Origin: ZC4RG19 sp017577565
GTDB lineage: Bacteria; Actinomycetota; Acidimicrobiia; Acidimicrobiales; VFJN01
NCBI GenBank assembly: GCA_047459075.1
Contig: VSCH01000056.1
Span: 1 to 18,883, forward strand
Reading direction: 5' to 3'
DNA length: 18,883 bases
The translations under genes and the position numbers were made by a program. Under the pieces are notes generated by a model that made no database searches, was not told the origin of the DNA, and saw only the letters and a list, made by a program, of their open reading frames with translations. Positions 14,510 through 18,883 of this stretch are shown one piece after another; the stretch's first letter is position 1; the number at the start of each line of letters is the position of its first letter.

Positions 14510-14515
14510 AGCCTA
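14510..14515 (-). promoter_or_regulatory. Possible -10 box for rpsB-tsf
   Basis: TAGGCT (TANNNT) on the minus strand, about 114 nt before the rpsB start, in the gap after the lipase gene. No convincing -35. A transcript from here would carry the 8-bp leader stem. Confidence 0.3.
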
Positions 14516-14585
14516 CCGGGGGGCGCGCGACCGCCGCACTTCCCACGGGCCGCCCGGCACCGGCCGCGCCGGGTGGTGCGCCCGC

Positions 14586-14597
14586 TGGCCGGGGCCA
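14586..14597 (-). terminator. Weak inverted repeat just after the lipase-fusion stop
   Basis: TGGCC-CC-GGCCA on the minus strand, beginning 5 nt after the stop codon. A second repeat, CCCGGC/GCCGGG, lies at 14553-14573. Neither has a U tract. Together they may terminate the upstream transcript before rpsB. Confidence 0.25.
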
Positions 14598-14602
14598 CCG
14601 GC

Positions 14603-16339
14603 TCACGGCGCGGCGAGCGACAGCGCGCCCAGCTGGTCGGTGACGTAGGAGACCGCGTGGCCGCCCACGACGTCGGCGACGGCGTCGTGCCAGGGCTCGC
14701 AGCCCGGGGGCTGGCCGGCGAGGGCCCGGGCGACCTCGGCGGTGGCCTCGTCGGAGCCGACGAGGTCGCCGTGCGCCGACGGGCCGGCGAGCGGGACCGT
14801 CACGTTGGCCGCACCCGAGACCTCGGTCTGCGGGGCGGCCACGGTCAGGTCGCCCCGGGCCGCGATCGACACGAGGTCGACGCCCGGCGGCGGGCCGGCG
14901 TGGCGCAGCCGGCGGACGACCTCGGAGCCCTCGGCCAGCTGGTCGAAGACGATCGCGTCGAGGTCGAGCCCGACGCGGCGCGCGGCGAGGTCGACGGCCG
15001 CGTCGAGGGCGACGGTGGTGTCGACGGCGCGGAGGGCGGTGGCGAGGTCGGCGCCCCGGTGGGGCGTGCCGAGGGTGACGAGGGTGCCGAGGCGGGCCGG
15101 GTCGACGCCCCGGTCCGCCAGCTCCATGACGGCCAGGCGGGCGACGAGGCCCCCGAGCGAGTGGGCGTGCACGTCGACGACCGCCTCGGGGTCGGCGGCG
15201 AGGACCTGCTCGATCAGGTCGGCGAGCCGGTCGGCGGCGACGGTGACGTCGCCCTGGGTGTGGGCGGACCTGTAGCTGGTCGTCGCCAGCTCGGGGAAGG
15301 CGCGGCCGGTGCCGGGGGTGCGCCCGCCCGCGTAGCTGAACCGCACGACGCGATCGGGGTCGTAGCCCAGCTCGTCGACCCGCAGGTCGTCGATGGCGGC
15401 GCTGGTGCTGGTCGAGCCGAGGCCCCCGACGGTGACGGCGACGCGCCGGGGCTCACCCGCCACCGGCGCGACCGGTGGCGGCCCGTCCGAGCAGGGGCCC
15501 GGGGACAGCAGGCGATCGGCGAGGTCGAGCCCCATCTCCAGGCCCCGCACCCACGGGTTGAGCTCGGCGACGTAGCCGACACCCGCCCCGGCCCGGTCGC
15601 GCAGCCAGTCGACCACGTCCGGCAGCCCCGGCAGCCCGCCGCCCTCGGCGAGGGCGAGCAGCACCAGGGCCCGGGCCTCGGCGGCGGGGTCGGAGCCGGG
15701 CGGCACCTCGAACGGCAGCAGCTCGACGTCGGTGGTCGTGGTGCCGAACAGCGCCGCGGGGTCGACGTAGGCGTCGCCCAGCCTCGCCCCGAAGTGCAGC
15801 CGCCCGCCCGCCGTCCCGAGGCGGTCGCCCTGGCGCACGCGCTGGCCGACCGCCACCTCGACCGTGGCGAGGAACGAGTAGCTCGTGCGCACCCCGTCGG
15901 CGTGCAGCACCGTCACGTGCAGCGAGCCCGCCACCGGCCCGGCGAAGCTGACCGTGCCGTCCGCGCTGGCCCGGACGACGTCGCCGCGCTCGGTGCCGTA
16001 CTCGAGGCCGCGGTTGCCCGGGCCGTAGGGGCCGGGCGGCGGGCGGAACGGGTCGACGATCGGGGCGTCCACGGGCGGGGTGTGGACGACGGGCCCGGGC
16101 TCGGCCGGCGCCCGGGTGCCGGCGGCGGCCGGGCCGGCCGGCGCCGCGGCCGCGACGGCCCCGGCCGCGAGGAGGGCGGCGAGCACCGCTCGGCGGCCGG
16201 GTCCCCCGCCCCGGCCCGGCGGTCGCCCGGCCCGCCGCCGGACCAGGCCCATGAGCTCGAACACGGATGGGCGCCGGCGCCCGTGCCGGCGGCGGGGACG
16301 GAGGCGCACCGGCGGTGGCGCCCGGTGGACGGTCGGCAT
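14603..16339 (-). CDS. Secreted protein: degenerate M23/LytM domain fused to an alpha/beta-hydrolase (lipase) domain
   Basis: 578 residues. An Arg-rich n-region (twin-arginine-like GRRAVLAALL at 48-57) and a hydrophobic Ala-rich stretch to about 73 form a long signal sequence, possibly Tat-type. Residues about 90-200 resemble an M23/LytM beta-barrel (RGDVVRASADGTVSFAG, VAVGQRVRQGDRLGTAG, RLHFGAR, VDPAALF). However, the zinc motif HxGxD reads NRGLE (109-113), the YxHL histidine is Phe156, and HLHF reads RLHF, so only His182 remains and peptidase activity is unlikely. Residues about 298-540 are an alpha/beta hydrolase: VHAHSLGGLVARL (nucleophile Ser394), VTLGTPHRGADLA, probable Asp497 and His523. 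An M23 gene next to rpsB is usual in actinobacteria; the fused lipase is not something I recall there. ATG at 16337-16339 is chosen for its AGGGGGAG site; the frame is open to 16426. Confidence 0.88.
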   Translation of the reverse strand: MPTVHRAPPPVRLRPRRRHGRRRPSVFELMGLVRRRAGRPPGRGGGPGRRAVLAALLAAGAVAAAAPAGPAAAGTRAPAEPGPVVHTPPVDAPIVDPFRPPPGPYGPGNRGLEYGTERGDVVRASADGTVSFAGPVAGSLHVTVLHADGVRTSYSFLATVEVAVGQRVRQGDRLGTAGGRLHFGARLGDAYVDPAALFGTTTTDVELLPFEVPPGSDPAAEARALVLLALAEGGGLPGLPDVVDWLRDRAGAGVGYVAELNPWVRGLEMGLDLADRLLSPGPCSDGPPPVAPVAGEPRRVAVTVGGLGSTSTSAAIDDLRVDELGYDPDRVVRFSYAGGRTPGTGRAFPELATTSYRSAHTQGDVTVAADRLADLIEQVLAADPEAVVDVHAHSLGGLVARLAVMELADRGVDPARLGTLVTLGTPHRGADLATALRAVDTTVALDAAVDLAARRVGLDLDAIVFDQLAEGSEVVRRLRHAGPPPGVDLVSIAARGDLTVAAPQTEVSGAANVTVPLAGPSAHGDLVGSDEATAEVARALAGQPPGCEPWHDAVADVVGGHAVSYVTDQLGALSLAAP

Positions 16340-16341
16340 CG

Positions 16342-16349
16342 CTCCCCCT
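16342..16349 (-). promoter_or_regulatory. Ribosome-binding site deciding the lipase-fusion start
   Basis: AGGGGGAG on the minus strand, ending 2 nt before ATG at 16339 (the G-run is 4-5 nt away). The upstream extension of the open frame has no such site, and a later in-frame ATG at residue 30 lacks one. Confidence 0.5.
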
Positions 16350-16441
16350 GGGGCTCGCGCAGCGTCGGGCGCCCGCCGGGGGCGCGAGGCAGGCGGTCGG
16401 GGACGACGCGCGAGGCCCGGGGCCACGGGCCGTTCGGCGGC

Positions 16442-16463
16442 GGGCGGTCACGGGTGACCGCCC
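16442..16463. repeat. Perfect 10-bp inverted repeat between whiG and the lipase fusion
   Basis: GGGCGGTCAC, two bases, GTGACCGCCC. It lies about 100 nt upstream of the lipase-fusion start and 78 nt past the whiG stop. There is no T tract on either side. A dyad operator for a regulator of the lipase gene, or an actinobacterial U-less terminator for whiG, would both fit. Confidence 0.55.
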
Positions 16464-16479
16464 CCGGGGCGGCGAACGG

Positions 16480-16498
16480 GGCCGGCCGGCCGCCGGCC
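16480..16498 (-). terminator. GC hairpin downstream of whiG, possible terminator
   Basis: GGCCGGC, five bases, GCCGGCC, starting 42 nt after the whiG stop on the minus strand. Perfect 7-bp arms but no following U run. It may end the dprA-xerC-whiG transcript together with the 10-bp repeat beyond it. Confidence 0.3.
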
Positions 16499-16540
16499 AG
16501 GTGCCGAGCGGGGCCGGCGAGGGTGCCGGTGGCGCGCGGG

Positions 16541-17320
16541 TCAGGCGGGCTCGCGCTCGGCGGCGACCAGGCGGCGCCGCAGCTGGGCGACCGCCTTGCC
16601 GTGGATCTGGCAGACCCGGCTCTCGGTCACGCCGAGCACCTCGCCGATCTCGGCCAGGGTGAGGCCGTCGTGGTAGTAGAGCGCGACGACGTCGCGCTCG
16701 CGGGCGGAGAGGCGCTCGATGGCGGCCGCCAGCGCGGCCCGCAGCTCGGCGACCTCGACGTTGTGGCCGGGGGCGTCGTCGTCCTCCGCCACCAGCACGT
16801 CACCCAGCGTGAGCCCCTCCCCCTCGAGCGCCGCCCCCAGCGTCGTGTCGAAGGTGACCTGGTTGATCAGCGCGATCTGCGCCAGGACCCGGCGCAGCTC
16901 CTCCTCGTCGAGACCCATGGCCTCGGCCAGCTCGGTCTCGGTGGGCTCGCGGTGCAGCTCGGCCTCGAGGCGCGCGAGCGCCTCGTCGACGGCCCGCGCC
17001 TTGGCCCGGACCGAGCGGGGCACCCAGTCGAACGAGCGCAGCTCGTCGACGATGTGGCCGCGGATCCGGGCCATCGCGTAGGTCTCGAAGCGGTGACCCC
17101 GCTCGGGCTCGAACTTCTCGATGGCGTCGATCAGGCCGAAGACGCCGTAGCTGACGAGGTCGGCCCGGTCGACGTGGCTCGGGGCACCTGCGGCCAGCCG
17201 CGCGGCCACGATGTGGACCAGCGGTGCGTAGTGCAGGATCAGTTCGTCTCGTGCCGGACGATCGCCTGCCCGCTTGTAGGCCTCCCACGCGGCGGCGATG
17301 TCGGCGTCGACGTGCGTCAC
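16541..17320 (-). CDS. whiG: RNA polymerase sigma factor, FliA/WhiG family
   Basis: 259 residues, an alternative sigma-70-type factor. Region 2 is at about 25-95, with HYAPLVHIVAARL, DLVSYGVFGLIDAIEKFEP and the -10-recognising RFETYAMARIRGHIVDELRS. The family marker DWVPRSVR follows at 98-105, region 3 runs about 106-180, and region 4 (about 195-250) carries the helix-turn-helix LTLAEIGEVLGVTESRVCQIH. FliA controls flagellar genes and Streptomyces WhiG controls sporulation. Which set it controls here cannot be read from the window, and the symbol is given by family and by location next to rpsB, as in Streptomyces. The start is GTG at 17318-17320, with an AGGGGGGG run 3 nt upstream overlapping the xerC stop codon, so it is coupled to xerC, 9 nt away. 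Confidence 0.93.
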   Translation of the reverse strand: MTHVDADIAAAWEAYKRAGDRPARDELILHYAPLVHIVAARLAAGAPSHVDRADLVSYGVFGLIDAIEKFEPERGHRFETYAMARIRGHIVDELRSFDWVPRSVRAKARAVDEALARLEAELHREPTETELAEAMGLDEEELRRVLAQIALINQVTFDTTLGAALEGEGLTLGDVLVAEDDDAPGHNVEVAELRAALAAAIERLSARERDVVALYYHDGLTLAEIGEVLGVTESRVCQIHGKAVAQLRRRLVAAEREPA

Positions 17321-17329
17321 GTGCCCCCC

Positions 17330-18307
17330 CTAAGCGCGCGGGTGGGTGGCATCGAAGATTGCCCTCAGCCGTTCCTTCGAGACGTGAGTGTAACGCTGGG
17401 TGGTCGACACGTCGGAATGCCCGAGGAGCTCCTGGACGACCCGCAGGTCGGCGCCCCCGTCGAGCAGGTGCGTCGCGAAGGTGTGGCGCAGGGCGTGGGG
17501 ATGGGTCGGCTCGAGCGCCCGCCGGTCGAGGATGCGGCGGGCGTCCCGGGGCGTCAGCCGGCGGCCCCGGCGGTTGAGGAAGACGGCGGCCGCCGGCGTG
17601 TGCTCGGTGACGAGGTGCTGGCGGCCGTCGGCCAGCCACCGCCGCAGGCAGTCGACCGTCGGCTCGCTGAGCGGCACGAGGCGCTGCTTGTCGCCCTTGC
17701 CCCAGACGGTCACCAGGCACCGGTCGAGGTCGAGGTCGTCGACGTCGAGCGCCGTGGCCTCGGCGATCCGCAGCCCGCTGCCGTAGAGCAGCTCGACCAG
17801 GGCCCGGTCGCGCAGCTCGACCGCCCCGGCCACCGGGTCGTGGCCGGCCGCCGCGGCCGCGGTCGGCGCGTCGCCGGTGCCGTCGTCGCCCAGCAGGTGC
17901 CGCAGCTCGTCGGGCCGCAGCACCCGGGGCAACCGCCCCTCGCCCTTGGGCGCGGCGAGGCCGGCCGTCGGGTCGACCGCCACCCGACCGGTGCGCAGGA
18001 GCCACCGGAAGTAGCGGCGCAGCGTCGAGGCCCGACGGGCGATCGTGCGGCGGGCCGTGCCGCGGGTCGCCAGGTAGGCGAGGTACCGCCGCAGCGTCTG
18101 CCGCTCGACCCCCTCCGGCCCGTCGAGCCCGAGCCGCCCGGCCCAGGTGGTGAACGCCCGCAGGTCGCGCAGGTAGGCCTCGACGGTGGACGGCGCGACC
18201 GACGTCAGCGACCGTTCGAACTCGTCGAGGTGCCAGGCCACGGCGGCCACGCTAGTGACGCGGCCGCCCCCGGGCGCGGCATCCCGCCGGGCGTGGCCGG
18301 CGGTCAC
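17330..18307 (-). CDS. xerC: Tyrosine recombinase XerC
   Basis: 325 residues from the chosen start. An N-terminal SAM-like core-binding domain (about 23-110, with VAPSTVEAYLRDLRAFTTWA and TIARRASTLRRYFRWLLR) is followed by the catalytic domain. The active site is complete: Arg in YGSGLRIAEATAL, Lys in VWGKGDKQR, HALR (His271, Arg274), LGHSDVSTTQRYTH (His297) and the nucleophile Tyr306. Xer recombinases resolve chromosome dimers at dif during division, with FtsK. Location between dprA and whiG marks it as the housekeeping XerC rather than a phage integrase. GTG at 18305-18307 overlaps the dprA stop as GTGA and has GGAGG 7 nt upstream. A later GTG at 18248-18250 would remove 19 residues and fits the usual length of about 300 residues better. 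Confidence 0.92.
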   Translation of the reverse strand: MTAGHARRDAAPGGGRVTSVAAVAWHLDEFERSLTSVAPSTVEAYLRDLRAFTTWAGRLGLDGPEGVERQTLRRYLAYLATRGTARRTIARRASTLRRYFRWLLRTGRVAVDPTAGLAAPKGEGRLPRVLRPDELRHLLGDDGTGDAPTAAAAAGHDPVAGAVELRDRALVELLYGSGLRIAEATALDVDDLDLDRCLVTVWGKGDKQRLVPLSEPTVDCLRRWLADGRQHLVTEHTPAAAVFLNRRGRRLTPRDARRILDRRALEPTHPHALRHTFATHLLDGGADLRVVQELLGHSDVSTTQRYTHVSKERLRAIFDATHPRA

Positions 18308-18883
18308 GGCCCCGCCTCCGCCACCCGCTCGTACCAGCCGCCGTGGCGGGCGACCCAGCCGGTGTCGGCGAGGCGGTCGAGCGCGGCCGCCAGCTCGGCC
18401 ACCCCGAGTCCCGTGCGCAGCGCGACCTGGTCGAGGGACACCGGCTGCCACCCCACCGCCTCGAGCACCCGCCGGTCGTCGGGCGACGGCAGCGGACGGC
18501 GGTCGGGCCCGCCTGCCCGACCCACGGTGGCCAGGCCGAGCGCGACCAGCACGTCGTCGGCCGAGCACGCCGGCGGGCGACCGTCGGCCAGCAGCTCGTT
18601 GGTGCCCGCCGCCGCGGGGTTGCGGACCGACCCGGGCACGACCATCACCTCGACGCCCCGGCGGTCGGCCTCGTCGACCGTGTGCAGCGACCCGCCCCGC
18701 CGGTGCGACTCGACGACGACCACCACGTCGGCGAGCGCGGCGATCACCCGGTTGCGGGCCGGGAACCGCCACCGCTCGGGCGCCCCGCCGAGCGGCGCCT
18801 CGGACAGCAGCACGCCGGCCGCGGCGACGTCCCGCCACAGCCGCTCCTGCCCGCGGGGGTAGACGGTGGCGAGCCCGCTGCCG
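18304..18883 (-). CDS. dprA: DNA processing protein DprA/Smf, C-terminal part (5' end outside window)
   Basis: The last 192 residues are visible; the start lies beyond 18883. They carry the second half of the Rossmann-like DprA domain: GSGLATVYPRGQERLW, GVLLSEAPLGG, FPARNRVIAALADVVVVVES, GGSLHTVDEADRRG, VPGSVRNPAAAGTNELLADG. A C-terminal winged-helix-like domain follows (about the last 60 residues, ending RHGGWYERVAEAGP). DprA binds incoming single-stranded DNA and loads RecA during transformation, and it is conserved even in species not known to be competent. The usual SGSLIT loop reads GGSLHT. The stop overlaps the xerC start by 4 nt. Confidence 0.93.
   Translation of the reverse strand, partial: GSGLATVYPRGQERLWRDVAAAGVLLSEAPLGGAPERWRFPARNRVIAALADVVVVVESHRRGGSLHTVDEADRRGVEVMVVPGSVRNPAAAGTNELLADGRPPACSADDVLVALGLATVGRAGGPDRRPLPSPDDRRVLEAVGWQPVSLDQVALRTGLGVAELAAALDRLADTGWVARHGGWYERVAEAGP
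18315..18319 (-). promoter_or_regulatory. Ribosome-binding site supporting the upstream xerC start
   Basis: GGAGG on the minus strand within the dprA 3' end, 7 nt before GTG at 18307. The later GTG candidates at 18250 and 18241 have no comparable site. Confidence 0.5.

Noticed and set aside
17330..18307. Tyrosine recombinase as a sign of an integrated element
   Set aside because: It sits in the conserved dprA-xerC-whiG order, has matching base composition, and no attachment-site repeats, tRNA or phage genes are nearby. It is the chromosomal XerC.
14417..18862. A 1481-codon open frame on the plus strand
   Set aside because: It runs antisense through dprA, xerC, whiG, the lipase fusion and the rpsB leader, all of which show family motifs. 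Long stop-free antisense frames are expected where third positions are almost always G or C; its translation is low-complexity and Arg/Gly/Val-rich with no recognisable domain.
1..18883. Search for a defence island, toxin-antitoxin pair, biosynthetic cluster, tRNA/rRNA genes or a riboswitch
   Set aside because: All sizeable frames are accounted for by housekeeping genes, intergenic gaps are short (about 210 nt at most), and no tRNA cloverleaf or known riboswitch core was recognised by eye.

Overview
This window is a very GC-rich stretch of a bacterial chromosome. Every gene I can support lies on the minus strand, and the region is a housekeeping block. The order read 5'->3' on the minus strand is dprA, xerC, whiG-type sigma factor, an M23-like/lipase protein, rpsB, tsf, pyrH, frr, cdsA, dxr, a site-2 protease, ispG, two small envelope genes, proS, rimP, nusA, ylxR, infB. 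This is the classical actinobacterial arrangement. A WhiG-type sigma factor, GTG/TTG starts and an archaeal/eukaryote-type prolyl-tRNA synthetase point to Actinomycetota. I suspect a deep branch such as Acidimicrobiia, but the class is an inference from memory, not from a search.

Region by region (high to low coordinates): 18883-16541 holds the 3' part of dprA, xerC and whiG, packed with GTGA overlap or 9-nt spacing. 16339-14603 is a secreted protein joining a degenerate LytM/M23 domain to an alpha/beta-hydrolase lipase domain, flanked by GC-rich inverted repeats. 14396-11211 is the translation/nucleotide group rpsB-tsf-pyrH-frr. 11051-5639 is the envelope/isoprenoid group: cdsA (phospholipid precursor), then dxr, site-2 protease and ispG, the last three overlapping or nearly so. 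5526-4538 holds a two-helix membrane peptide and a secreted acidic protein, neither of known function. 4470-3064 is proS. 2896-1 is the rimP-nusA-ylxR-infB transcription/translation operon, preceded by a strong UUCG-capped leader hairpin; infB runs off the left edge.

The genes work together mostly at the level of growth: ribosome assembly and cycling (rpsB, tsf, frr, rimP, infB), transcript elongation (nusA), UMP phosphorylation (pyrH), CDP-diacylglycerol (cdsA), the MEP isoprenoid pathway (dxr, ispG), intramembrane proteolysis, chromosome dimer resolution (xerC) and DNA uptake/recombination (dprA).

I found no mobile element, CRISPR array, tRNA, rRNA or defence system, and no previously undescribed multi-gene system. 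The items most worth a second look are the pseudo-metallopeptidase/lipase fusion, the roughly 245-residue disordered Asp/Tyr-rich extension of CdsA, and the leader structures upstream of rimP and rpsB. No intergenic stretch exceeds about 210 bases.
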